Part shown: positions 31,631-42,612 of the stretch, piece by piece
How positions within the stretch are numbered: the first letter of the stretch is position 1
Layout: every line of letters begins with the position of its first letter
From: Thinopyrum elongatum
Lineage: Eukaryota; Streptophyta; Magnoliopsida; Poales; Poaceae
Assembly (NCBI GenBank): GCA_011799875.1
Contig: CM022300.1
Location: forward strand, 230,402,903 to 230,466,902
DNA length: 64,000 nt
Direction: 5' to 3'
Notes under the pieces: generated by a model
What the model saw: the letters and a program-made list of their open reading frames with translations, nothing else
What the model was told of the DNA's origin: nothing
The model's database searches: none
Made by a program: the position numbers and the translations under genes

Positions 31631-32383
31631 TTGAATTGGGAGAAGTGCCACTTTATGGTTAATGAAGGTATTGTTTTGAGGCATAAAATTTCTGAACGAG
31701 GTATTGAGGTGGATAAAGCTAAAGTTGATGCAATTGAGAAAATGCCATGTCCTAAAGATATTAAAGGTATTCATAGTTTCCTTGGTCATGCTGGTTTCAA
31801 TAGGAGGTTTATTAAAGACTTCTCTAAAATTTCTAGGCCTCTTACTAAACTTTTACAAAAGGATGTTCCCTTTGTTTTTGATGATGATTGTGTAGAAGCC
31901 TTTGAAACACTTAAGAAAGCCTTAACTTCTGCACCTATTGTTCAACCACCTGATTGGAACTTGTCTTTTGAAATTATGTGTGATGCTAGTAATTATGTTG
32001 TTGGTGCTGCTCTAGGACAAAGAGTTGATAAGAAATTAAATGTTATCCATTATGCTAGCAAAACTCTAGACAGTGCCCAAAGAAATTATGCTACTACTGA
32101 AAAAGAATTTTTAGCAGTCGTGTTTGCTTGTGATAAATTCAGATCTTATATTGTTGATTCCAAAGTAATTGTTCACACTGATCATGCTGCTATAAAATAT
32201 CTTATGGAAAAGAAAGATGCTAAACCTAGACTCATTAGGTGGGTTCTCTTGCTACAAGAATTTGATTTACATATCACTGATAGGAAAGGAGCTGAGAACC
32301 CCGTAGCAGATAACTTGTCTAGGTTAGAAAATATTCTTGATGACCCACTCCTATTGATGATAGTTTTCCTGATGAACAACTAG
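31631..32383 (+). pseudogene. RT connection and RNase H of element 2
   Basis: It continues RT in a shifted frame ([21 protein letters not shown]). RNase H shows [40 protein letters not shown] and VADNLSRL, so all four acidic active-site residues are visible. A one-base loss near 32348 shifts the frame after the DDPL motif. Confidence 0.88.
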
Positions 32384-33738
32384 CTGCAATAAATGTTTCT
32401 CATAATACTCCTTGGTATGCTGACTATGCTAATTATATTGTTGCTAAACATATACCACCTAGTTTCACATACCAACAAAAGAAAAAATTCTTCTATGATT
32501 TAAGACATTACTTTTGGGATGACCCACATCTTTATAAAGAAGGAGTAGATGGTATTATTAGATGTTGTGTAACTGAGCATGAACAGGAACAAATCCTTTG
32601 GAAATGTCACTCCGAAGCTTATGAAGGACATCATGCGGGAGATAGAACTGCTCACAAGGTATTGCAATCTGGTTTTTATTGGCCTACTCTCTTCAAAGAT
32701 GCATGTAAGTTTGTTTATCTTGTGATGAATGTCAAAGAATTGGTAATATTGGTAAGCGTCAGGAAATGCCTATGAATTATTCACTTGCTGTTGAACCATT
32801 TGATGTTTGGGGTTTTGATTATATGGGACCTTTTCCTTCCTCTAATGGGTATACACATATTTTGGTTGATGTTGATTATGTTACTAAGTGGGTAGAAGCT
32901 ATTCCAAGTAGTAGTGATGATCATAACACTTCCATGAAAATGCTTAAAGAAGTTATTTTCCCAAGGTTTGGAGTCCCTAGATATTTAATGATTGATGGTG
33001 GTTCACACTTTATTCATGGTGCCTTCCGTAAAATGCTTGCTAAATATGATGTTAACCATAGAATTGCATCACCCTATCATCCTCAATCTAGTGGTCAAGT
33101 AGAACTTAGCAATAGAGAAATAAAACTAATATTACAAAAAACTGTCAATAGGTCCCGAAAGAATTGGTCTAAGAAATTAGATGATGCACTTTGGGCCTAC
33201 AGAACAGCATATAAAAATCCTATGGGTATGTCTCCATATAAAATGTTTATGAAAAACTTGACATTTTCCTCTTGAGTTAGAACATAAAGCATATTGGGCA
33301 ATTAAAGAACTCAACTATGATTTCATACTTGCCGGTGAAAAGAGGTTATTTGATATTAGCTCACTAGATGAATGGAGAACCCAAGCTTATGAAAATGCCA
33401 AATTATTCAAAGAAAAAGTTAAAATATGGCATGACAAAAGAATCCAAAAGCAGGAGTTCAAAGTTGGAGAATATGTTCTTTTGTACAACTCTCATTTTAG
33501 ATTCTTTGCTGGAAAACTTCTCTCCAAATGGGAAGGACAATATATTATCAAAGAGGTTTATCGCTCTGAAGCTATCAAGATTAATAATGCCGAAGGTACT
33601 GACCCGAAGGCGGTTAATGGGCAAATAATTAAACACTATATCTCAGGTACGCCTATTAATGTTGAAAGCAATATTATCCAAACCATGACAACGGAGGAAC
33701 ACATAAAAGAAACCTTCCAGAACTCTCCAGAATCCTGA
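32384..33738 (+). pseudogene. Integrase of element 2
   Basis: The HHCC finger starts at about 32600 (EGHHAGDRTAHKVLQSGFYW); its Cys pair is split by a frameshift near 32715. The core at 32766-33275 has [15 protein letters not shown] (usual S replaced by I) and [11 protein letters not shown], giving D, D and E. Another frameshift near 33260 precedes the C-terminal part, open to TGA at 33738 with LLSKWEGQYIIKEVY. No chromodomain follows, as expected for Athila-type elements. Inactive because of the frameshifts. Confidence 0.87.
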
Positions 33739-33863
33739 AAAAGTGGAGGTACATGATACGGTAAGTAAACGGACTCCGAAAAATCCGCAAAAATATTTTC
33801 TGTCAGTTTTGGAATATTACAAAAATTAGGAAAATAAGATATAACCAGGAAGGCAACCGAGGA

Positions 33864-33992
33864 GGGCACGATACACCAGGGCGCGCCTGCCTTGCCTGGC
33901 GTGCCCAGGTGGGTTGTGCCCACCTCGGGAACCTTCCTGACTCCGTTTTCCTCCCGTTTGCTTGTTTCCCAAGATAAAAAATCTTTATATAC
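33864..33992 (+). promoter_or_regulatory. LTR-like promoter module between pol and 3' LTR
   Basis: A hairpin (outer arms 33864-33871 and 33914-33921, inner arms 33874-33887 and 33898-33911, 10-nt loop) is followed by TTTATATAC at 33984-33992. The LTR of the same element has the same hairpin followed by TATATAA. An ATG at 34081 opens a frame starting MSSPSSNNVEEDAW that stops at 34135-34137. Athila elements often carry an env-like gene here. Promoter function is inference. Confidence 0.5.
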
Positions 33993-34225
33993 CCCTAGAA
34001 CATATTGACCACCGTATCGCAGAGAAATCTTCTGTTCTTGTTTCATGATGTTTCTCTGTCAGATCTATCAAGTCAGCATCATGTCTTCTCCCTCCTCCAA
34101 CAATGTAGAAGAAGATGCTTGGTTGATGAAGATATAACTAAAAAGGGAGTAACCAAAGGAAGCACTCAAGGAGGACAAGAGCAAGGAAGGTTCGGGAGAT
34201 CAAGCTCAAATAGGAGGGCAGGCAG

Positions 34226-35165
34226 ATACTACTTGTGCATCCAAAAACCCTAAACCCAAACTCATGTTTTGACAGTCCACCATACCTACCTATGGATTGA
34301 GTAAGATCCTTCAAGTAAGTTGTCATCGGTGCAATAAGGCAATAAAAATTGCTTATAAATGTGATGGATCATTTAGTGTAAGAGAAAATTGAGCATTGTA
34401 CGAACTTGTGATGGCAAACTAATAAAAGCGACGGACTGCATAATAAAGGTTGCTATCATAAGGGGCAATATAACGTGACGTTCTTTTGCATTAAGGGATT
34501 TGGCATACAAACCAAAAAGTGCATGACAACCTCTGCTTCCCTCTGCGAAGGGCCTATCTTTTACTTTCATGTATTTACTTTTATGCAAGAGTCAGAGTAT
34601 CCTTCCCTATTTTTTTTATTTTTTATTTTTGCAAGCATCATGTGGTGAAGAAAGATCTAGGCACATATATCCAGTTGGATATGAGTGAGCATGAGTTATT
34701 ATTGTTGACATCACCCTTGAGGTGAATACGTTGGGAGGCGAAACTATAAGCCCCTATCTTTCTACGTGTCCGGTTGAAACTTTTTGCTCATGGGTATGCT
34801 GTGAGTGTTTGCAATCATAGAAGGTTAAATGATGGTTGAGTATGTCGACTTGACAAAAGGCTCCGATATGAGACACTTCCTGAAAATATGATGAATTGTA
34901 GTTGCAAAGTTGACTGAGAACATAGTTTGTTGGTTTTCAATAGAGTTTATGCTTCTTATTTCGATGTTGTGATGAATTGTTACTTTTTCATGAGAAGTTA
35001 TATCATAAGAGTTATATGATAAAAGTTCTATGATAAAGTTTGTTTCTGTTATGATAATAAGCATGATGCTACTATGTCCGTATTTTGTTTTTATCGACAC
35101 CTCTCTCTCTAAGCATATGGGCATGTTTTTCGATATCGGTTTTCGCTTGAGGACAATCAAGGTCT
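34226..35165 (+). other. Conserved post-pol region of element 2
   Basis: It aligns with 16280-17180 of element 1. The best block is 34425-34495 against 16481-16551, about 70 bases with two mismatches (contains GACTGCATAATAAAGG and GGGGCAATATAACGTGACG). No long frame is open. A small ORF starting MTTSASLCEG lies at 34523-34648. Confidence 0.7.
34523..34648 (+). CDS. Conserved small ORF in Athila 3' region (element 2)
   Basis: ATG-started 41-codon frame. The first ten residues are identical to the element 1 copy at 16579, and the tail is hydrophobic (FFLFFIFASIM), possibly one membrane segment. The tails differ in sequence but both stay hydrophobic. Coding status is unproven. Confidence 0.3.
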   Translation: MTTSASLCEGPIFYFHVFTFMQESEYPSLFFLFFIFASIMW

Positions 35166-35179
35166 AAGCTTGGGGGAGT
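35166..35179 (+). promoter_or_regulatory. Polypurine tract of element 2
   Basis: AAGCTTGGGGGAGT directly precedes the TGATACGTCC LTR start. Confidence 0.8.
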
Positions 35180-36699
35180 TGATACGTCCATTTTGCATCA
35201 TAATTTCCTACTGTTATTTACAATGTTTTTATGCATAATAAAGCTTTATGGAGTAATTCTAATGCCTTTTTTCTCATAATATGAAGGTTTACACAAAGAG
35301 GGAGAATACCGGTAGCTGGAATTCTGGACCTGAAAAAGCTACGTCAGAGTTACCTATTCTGCACAACTCCAAATAAGTTGAAACTTCATGGAGAATTATT
35401 TTGGAATGTATGAAAAATACTGGAGCAAATAACTACCGGAGGGGGGCCACCTGGTGAGCACAATACACCAGGGCGCGCCAGGCCCCCCAGGCGCGCCCTG
35501 GTGGGTTGTGCTCGGCCCAGCCCACCTCCGGTGCCCATCTTCTGGTATATAAGTCATTTTGACCTAGAAAAATAAGGAGAGGACTTTCGGGACGGAACAC
35601 CGCCGTCTCGACACGGAACTTGGGCAGGAGCACTTTTGCCCTCCGGCGGAGCGATTCCACCGAGGGAACTTCCCTCCCGAAGGGGGAAATTGAACCCATC
35701 GTCATCACCAACAACCCTCTCATCTTTGGGAGGGAAATCTCCATCAACATCTTCTACAACACCATCTCCTTTCAAACCCTAGTTCATCTCTTGTGTTCAA
35801 TCTTTGTACCGGAACCTTAGATTGATACTTGTGGGTGACTAGTAGTGTTGATTACATCTTGTAGTTGATTACTATACGGTTTATTTGGTGGAATATTATA
35901 TGTTCAGATCCATTATGCTATTTAATACCCCTCTGATCTTGAGCATGATTATCATTTGTGAATAGTTACTTTAGTTCTTGAGGTCACGGGAGAAATCATG
36001 TTGCAAGTAATCATGTGAATTTGATATGTGTGTTCGATATTTTGATGATATGTATGTTGTGATTCCCTTAGTGGTGTCATGTGAAGGTCGACTACATGGC
36101 ACTTCACCATATTTGGGCCTAAGGGAATGCATTGTGGAGTAGTTATTAGATGATGGGTTGCTAGAGTGATAGAAGCTTAAACCCTAGTTTATGCGCTACT
36201 TCGTAAGGGACCGATTTGGATCCAAATGTTTAATGCTATGGTTAGATTTTATCTTAATACTTTTCTCGTAGTTGTGGATGCTTGCGAGGGGGTTGATCAT
36301 AAGTGGGAGGTTTGTTCAAGTAAGAACAGCACCCAAGCACCAGTCCACCCACATATCAAATTATCAAAGTAGCGAACGCAAATCAAACCAACATGATGAA
36401 AGTGACTAGATGAGACTCCCGTGTACCCTCAAGAACACTTTGCTTATTATAAGAGACCGTTTCGGCCTGTCCTTTGCCACAAAAGGATTGGGCTACCTTG
36501 CTGCACTTTATTTACCGTTACCGTTACTTGTCCGTTATAAATTATCTTGCTATCAAACTACCTGTTACCGACTATTTCAGTGCCTTGCAGAATATACCTT
36601 GCTAAAAACCACTTGTCATTTCCTTCTGCTCCTCGTTGGGTTCCACACTCTTCCTTATCGAAAGGACTACGATTGATCCCCTATACTTGTGGGTCATCA
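35180..36699 (+). repeat. 3' LTR of element 2 (1520 bp)
   Basis: Starts TGATACGTCCATTTTGC and ends CTTGTGGGTCATCA. Complete, with a hairpin at 35456-35513, TATATAA at 35546-35552, and the empty Harbinger target site near 36121. The second half aligns with 18656-21777 around the Harbinger insertion. Confidence 0.9.
35456..35513 (+). promoter_or_regulatory. Perfect promoter-proximal hairpin, element 2 LTR
   Basis: Outer arms GAGCACAA (35456-35463) and TTGTGCTC (35506-35513); inner arms CACCAGGGCGCGCC (35466-35479) and GGCGCGCCCTGGTG (35490-35503); 2x2 internal loop and 10-nt apical loop. All 22 pairs are perfect. It ends 33 bases before the TATA box. Confidence 0.8.
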
Positions 36700-37344
36700 G
36701 CAATGAGTTGAGAGAAGAGAAGCAGCAGTTGGTGACGGAGAGTAGCAGCAGTAGCAAGAGGAAGAGTAGAAGGGCAGCGGGGAGGACATGGAGAAGGTTA
36801 GGAACAGCAAGCAGAATTTGGGGAAGAATCAGCAGCAGGGAGAAGTGGTAGCACTGGTGAAATGGGGTGCTAGCTGGAGGTGCTGGATGGTGGTGACGGT
36901 GCTGGTGGATGGTGTGGTGCGCCTACCATGTCGGTCTGGCCGTGGCGGCGGCCATAGGTGGAGAAGGAGGTTGGGGAGAAGGAGAAGTAGCCAGGCCCCA
37001 TGGGGAATAGAGGTGTTCTACGGATTTTGTTCCCCTCCCTGATATGCCACTATTGCTCTTTGGCCCTTCTCCTTTTCTTCTTTCTTCACAAGAAGGTCCC
37101 TTTTCTTCTTTAGCTTTCCCCTGGTTACTTCTTTTCTTCTCTTCTCGTTAGTCACATAGTTGGAATCTTGACGATTATAGTGCCTTTGCGCAGTTTTCTG
37201 CAAAATAAACAAGTGACGAGTAAATGATCTTTTATATGATTTTCATTCAAATATATCATAGTTCATAGCAAGAATGGATGAATAAATTTCAATAGATGGT
37301 ATAATTTTGTACCCAAATTATATATATGAAATGTGCTTATAAAG
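36700..37344 (-). repeat. Partial 3' LTR of element 3
   Basis: On minus the sequence after AAGTGTGGGGGAAC begins at about 37344 (TTATAAGCACATTTC, where TGATAAG would be usual) and runs to the border with element 2 at 36700. The exact LTR start is uncertain and the other end is missing. The GA-rich frames here are not convincing genes. Confidence 0.5.
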
Positions 37345-37736
37345 TTCCCCCACACTTAAATCTTTGCTTGTCCTCAAGTAAAGGCATATGACAAGAGCAA
37401 GAATGTGAATAGTGAGCTGGATAAAGAATGTCCTGGTAAAACAGATCCCTAAACAATGCATGCTTTGGACCTTGCTAGTGAAAATTAATTGTTAGGAGTG
37501 CTACAAAACAATAGGATACTAGTTAACTCTAACATTTTAAACTTTTACAATGATAAAAGAATATTAGCAAGTTCAAATGCTGATTGTGCCAAAAGGTTCA
37601 TAAAGAGAGCTCAATCCGAGAAGAAAAAGAACTTGTGATCAAATCACTTATTATCAAGAATAAAGAATTATGGTTGAACCACCTACTAAATTTGAAATAA
37701 TTACTTATATTATATTATTAGTCTCACCATAGGAAC

Positions 37737-38060
37737 ATACCACTGATCCAGGGAACATGATATACACCCGGCTCAACTAATATAGATTTTTTTTGTTTAT
37801 CTCCCCAAAGGAACATACCACCGATCCAGAGAACATGGTATACACCTGGTTCGGCAATTACATTTTTATTTACTTGTTACTGTCCAAGCTACCATATTTC
37901 ACATGCCACCGATCCAGGGAACATGACATGCTACTGTAGGTAGACCAGACTTACTTATTCATTATAACTTGTTGAACAAAAGATTGCAAGAGAAAGGAAA
38001 CAAGAATCTACACACAACAAGGTCTAGTTCACATGCTATCGATCCAGAGAACATAGCATG
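37737..38060 (-). other. Array of four hairpins with constant 15-nt loop
   Basis: Stem-loops at 37737-37763, 37815-37841, 37902-37930 and 38032-38060. The loop on minus is TGTTCYCTGGATCRR. On minus the stems are ATATCA/TGGTAT, ATACCA/TGGTAT, CATGTCA/TGGCATG and TAGCATG-type pairs; the non-Watson-Crick positions are G-U in the minus (sense) orientation. Located between the end of the coding frame and the 3' LTR of element 3. Confidence 0.75.
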
Positions 38061-38536
38061 CTAATCCATAGTGGTGAAGTGATTGCTCTTAGTGGGAACA
38101 CACTTGGCACAAATTTAGCATCTAAACATAGTGATCTAGGTGTCAAGGTAATAGCAGAAAATAGTGGAGTTTACTAGTGCACTAGGGATTTGAGCACTCG
38201 AAACTAATAGCTTTCACTACTTTCAGCAAAGCAAGCATTGTGTAGACCACTAGTTTATAAGGTATTCAACAATCAGTTCACAATTCACATCAAGCACAAT
38301 ATGCCGTAAGTAAATTTCAACATGACAGCATCTAAAAAATGGCCCAAGCAACCCAACTAGAATTGATTTTAGCATATCAATGGATGATGATATTCGGAAT
38401 GGGTCATGAAACAGCTCACTGGGCTTTTATATGGTGAAGCTCTCGCTCAGTCACTAAACTGCAGCTCTTCTCCTTTTGGTTCCTCATGCTCGCTCCAGCT
38501 TCTCTCTTCCTCATATGTGCCCATTAGCTCTCCTCA
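38061..38536 (-). other. Non-coding 3' internal region of element 3
   Basis: AT-rich and without a supported frame. It links the coding tail at 38537 to the hairpin array. Nothing else recognised. Confidence 0.5.
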
Positions 38537-38711
38537 TCACCATGCCCTTAATCCACCAGGATCACAGGGTATGTCATCTTGAACTTGGTCATCTTGCATT
38601 GAATGGCGCACAAGTGTAGCTCTGAAAGAACATTCAACAAACAAGCCAAACCAAGAGACAGGGACAATGCCCTCTAAGTCATCAATAGAGTATCCAATCA
38701 CATAAGCATAT
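38537..38711 (-). pseudogene. C-terminal part of element 3 ORF
   Basis: The minus frame entering from element 4 reads YVIGYSIDDLEGIVPVSWFG and ends near 38537. It continues the frame interrupted at 50005, since the 5-bp target duplication lies exactly between the two parts. Family unknown. The frame listed upstream of 38711 on minus is LTR sequence of element 4 and is not part of this protein. Confidence 0.55.
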
Positions 38712-41700
38712 TGTAGCGCCCAAGATGTGATTCTATCCCGATCATGTAATGAATTCATGATTGGGGCACAATCGCATTTCGAGCGCATAGCAAGGTGGAT
38801 ATTATTACAACATACCATGTACTGAATAGATGAGAATACAAGATACAGGCTTACACTCGCCACAAGCTACAACATCAATACAACAATTCATCAATACATA
38901 GCAATCATCATACAGAAGAGCAGGATCCGACTATGGATGAAATCAAACGAAAAAGAAGAACGACATCCACCCTACTAATCCCAGGCTCCCGACCCGGAAC
39001 CTATCCCTTGATCGAAGAACAAGAAGTAGAAGAACTCCAAAACAAGCAAGCATCGCTCTCACGTCAGATCATCGCATTACCTGTACCTGCAACTATTGTT
39101 GTAGTAATCTGTGAGCCACGAGGACTCAGCAATCCCATTACCATGGGTATCAAGACTAGCAAAGCTTAATGGGTATGGAATGGATTAGTGGTGAGGTTGC
39201 AGCAGCACTAAGCATTGTATGGTGGCTAACTTACGAGTACAAGAATAAGAAGAGAAACTAAGCATAACGGTCAAAAACTAGTAATGATCAATAAGTGATC
39301 CTGAACTACTTACGAGTCAATCATAAGCCCACCGTGTTCTCTTCTCGACCTCACTCGAAAAGAGACGGTCACGGTTACGCACGCGGTTGGTGTATTTTAT
39401 TTCGGATCTGGTGTCAAGTTCTCTACAACCGGATATTAAAAATTTCCCATCTGCCACATAACCACGGGCACGGCTTTCGAAAGTTTAAACCCTGCAGGGG
39501 TGTCCCAACTTAGACCATGACAAACTCTCATGATCAGCGGAGGTAAATCTCTATCTTGGGGACAACCCGATCAAACTCGGAATCCCGGTGCACAAGACAT
39601 TTCGACAATGGTAAAACAAAACCAGCAAGACCGCCCGATGTACCGACAATCCTGATAGGAGTCGCACATATCTCGTTCTCAGGGCACACTGGATGGGCAA
39701 GACATCGGGTTGGCTGAGACCCTGGTTGCCCAGGGGGCGCCGGACATCGCCCAGGTTGGACCAACACTCATGAGGAGCACTGGCCCGGGTTGTTGATTAA
39801 TTATCCTCGGGTACTGGTAAGTCCCTATGCAAGTTTTAGTTGTTATTAGGCAAATGGTAAAACCAATGTTGGGCCTTGCTGGAAGAGTTTTATTCAAAGC
39901 GAACTGTCAAGGGGGGCCCATAAACCCCGACCGTGTTAGGAACGCAAAATCAAGGCATAACACCGGTATGACGGAAACTAGGGCAGCAAGAGTGGAACAA
40001 AACACCAGGCAAAAGGCCGAGCCTTCCACCCTTTACCAAGTATATAGATGCATTAATTAAATAAGAGATATTGTGATATCCCATGATATCCATGTCCCAA
40101 CATGGAACAACCTGCAACTACACCTGCAACTACCAACGCTAGAAGAGGGGTTGAGCAAAGGGGTAACATAGCCAAACAATGGTTTGCTGGGATGGTGAAA
40201 AAGGTTAGAGGTTGTTCGCGGCAATTTGGGAGGCTTGATAAACAATTGGTAGGTAGCACGACATAGCGATAGCATCGAGACAACTAGCAAGCAAAGATAG
40301 TAGTGGTATCCAGGGTAATGATCATCTTGCCTGAAATCCTCCTAGGAAGAAGACCGAATCCATGACGAAGACGAACGGGCGTAGTCGAACAAATCCTCAC
40401 AATCACAACATAACTGGAACTATCAAGAAGAAGAACAACCGGAAAGAAGCAAACAACATGGTAAACCAACAAGCATAAACATGGGATGATGCACAACAAA
40501 GCATTATGCATGTCCGGTTTAATGAGTCATGGCATGGCAAAGTGCAACAAACAATACTACAAGTTAAGTGGAGCTCAATATGCAACGAGTTGCATATTGA
40601 CGAAACACCACATTCAATCATTCAGTTCGCTCTCGTTTATGTACCCAACAATATTAAATGTTGTTAAACATGGCAAGAGGTGAAGCATAAGCAAACTACC
40701 TATCTAGGCAAGTTAAATTAGGCCGGAAACAACAAACAACAATTCCGGAAAATCCTCATATGCAATTTATGAATTTGGTACTGTTCTGCCCTAAATCATA
40801 TTTTAACATTGTTAAACATGCAAATAAAGTGCACCATGTTAATCTATGCATTTTTCTAGACCATTTACATATAAAGTTTATTTAATTCGGAGCTACAGTT
40901 ATTTAGTTATGAAATAAAGAATTTTAGCATGTTATTTATGCAAAATTTAATCAAACAGCAAGTTTAAACATTTCTATCATGGGTGAAAGCTGCATATTAT
41001 GAAACTAGACGAAATTCTAAGCATTTTACATATATAGTTAGTTTAATTCCGATGCTCGGTTGGTGAGATATGATATGCATGAACATGGAGTGTTTTTCTG
41101 TAAAATGGTTTTCTCTGGATTATTAGGCAAATTCGCAGATCTGGAAAAAAACCTACACGGGCCAAATCTGCTGGGCGCTGGGGCGCTTACCATGGGCTGA
41201 CGCCCATCGGTGGAGAGGAGCTAGCGGCTTGGGCGAAGGAGGCCGGCCCAAGTGACGAAGTGGGGGCTCCTGGTCGAGGCAAAACGACACGGCGGCATCG
41301 CCCCTGCTTGACGCAGAGGAGGCAGCATCGAGCAGTTGCTCGAATCCTGAACAGGAAGAGGGCTCGGCGGCGGCTTGAGGTATCTCCGGTGAGGCGAGGT
41401 GATGGCTGGGCGCGGACCCGACAGAAGTTGACGGAGGACGGCCGGATCCAGGCAGGGGAGGCACGTGGAGGCGGGCACTCGTTCCCGTGTGCACGAAGGC
41501 AGGAGGCGAAGCAGGGGACTTGGCGTAGGGATGACGAGGCGAGGATGGTGTTCTCTGGTGAGTGGAGCTCAGCGGGGTCCTGGACGATGACGCAGGGACT
41601 GACTTGAGGCGCAGGGGAGGAAGCGGGACTAGGCGCGGCAGCGGATGTAGGAGACGGCGGCGTCGGGACCTCGAGGCCGAGCTCAGGCCATGGCTTCCAT

Positions 41701-42598
41701 GGCTCCTGCACGGGGAGAGAACAGAGAGTTGAGAGAATCGAGAGAGAAAGAGAAGGCAGAGAGCAGGGTAAGGAGAGGGGCAACGGTGTAGCGGCCTAGT
41801 GGTGGTGCTCGTCTCCGGCGAGCTGGCAAGTGACGCGCGGGACGACGGTGGGGCCGAGCAGAGGAAGCGTTCGGGAGGGGCTCCAGAAGAAGCTCCTCTT
41901 CACTGGATCGAGAGGAGACAGGGGATTCGGGAGAGCGAGGAGGATCTCCTCTCCTTGGATCGTGCACGCGAGGCAGAGCGCTCCGGCGCAGCAGGGCGAA
42001 GGGGTCATGGGAGATCGGGTTGCTGGTAGGTGGGTTGGATCGGGCAGGATTCCGATGAAGAAGGAGACCAGGAGGATGCGCTGGTTGGTCCGATGGAGAA
42101 AACGAGTGGCGGTGCACTGATGGAATGGATGGATGGATGGGACAAGGTCTAGGGTTAGTTGTCTATTTATTGGAAGGGGCAAGATTTTTGGACCCTCCGA
42201 TTAGATCGGACGGTCAAGAATAAAGAGGCTAGGGAAGCCCAAATAGATAACCGAAGATATTTTAGGGATGTTTGAGGTTGATTCGGACCCAACGGTGACG
42301 ACTACCCGGGTCGGGTTCGGGGAAGTTTTCGAACGCGCGCGAGGGGGGTCTGACAAGAGGCCATGGAGACAAGGGGATTTGATGGCTCAGAGGAGAGAGA
42401 GGAGAGGGTGGTCTGGTTGATCTGAGAAGAGGTCAACAGAGACAAGGAAGAAGCGGCAACTACGAGCGGATGCAAGTTTTATGAAAACATGCAGATGCAA
42501 TGCGCATGATGCGATGATGAATGCAACAAATGATTAAAACACACGACGACAACGAAATACATGGAAGGCTTCTGGAGCATCGGTCTCGGGTCGTTACA
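38712..42598 (-). repeat. 3' LTR of element 4
   Basis: On + it begins TGTAGCGCCC and ends GGGTCGTTACA. It carries palindromes CTTTCGAAAG (39474-39483) and CCCTGCAGGG (39490-39499), TGCC/GGCA arms (39452-39455, 39467-39470) and a GC-type donor-like site at 40331 on minus. The GC-rich frames at 41187-42117 occur on both strands and are not supported as genes. (GGAT)n near 42126. Confidence 0.9.
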
Positions 42599-42599
42599 A

Positions 42600-42612
42600 C
42601 TCTCCCCCACTT
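42600..42612 (-). promoter_or_regulatory. Polypurine tract of element 4
   Basis: On minus GTAAGTGGGGGAGAG directly precedes the LTR start TGTAACGACC. Confidence 0.75.

Larger units (their letters stand above)
18656..36699 (+). mobile_element. Element 2: Athila-type gypsy with nested insertions
   Basis: Partial 5' LTR, primer binding site, gag, protease relic, RT/RNase H, integrase, long post-pol region, polypurine tract and complete 3' LTR, all on +. The 5' LTR lacks its first ~608 bp and abuts element 1. A Harbinger transposon sits in the 5' LTR and a reverse LINE in the protease region. The 18-bp primer site fits a tRNA-Asp type primer, as in Athila/Tat clades. Coding frames have four gag stops and several pol frameshifts. 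The right flank (36700) is the LTR of element 3, so element 2 inserted there. Confidence 0.88.

Noticed and set aside
38712..38863. N-terminal part of a 108-codon minus frame spanning 38537-38863
   Set aside because: The frame crosses the border between element 4 and element 3; the upstream part is LTR sequence read through by chance.
41187..42182. Frames up to 198 codons in the element 4 LTR, repeated at 48562-49526
   Set aside because: GC-rich, both strands, different lengths in the two LTR copies; they may include untranslated exon but not a supported protein.
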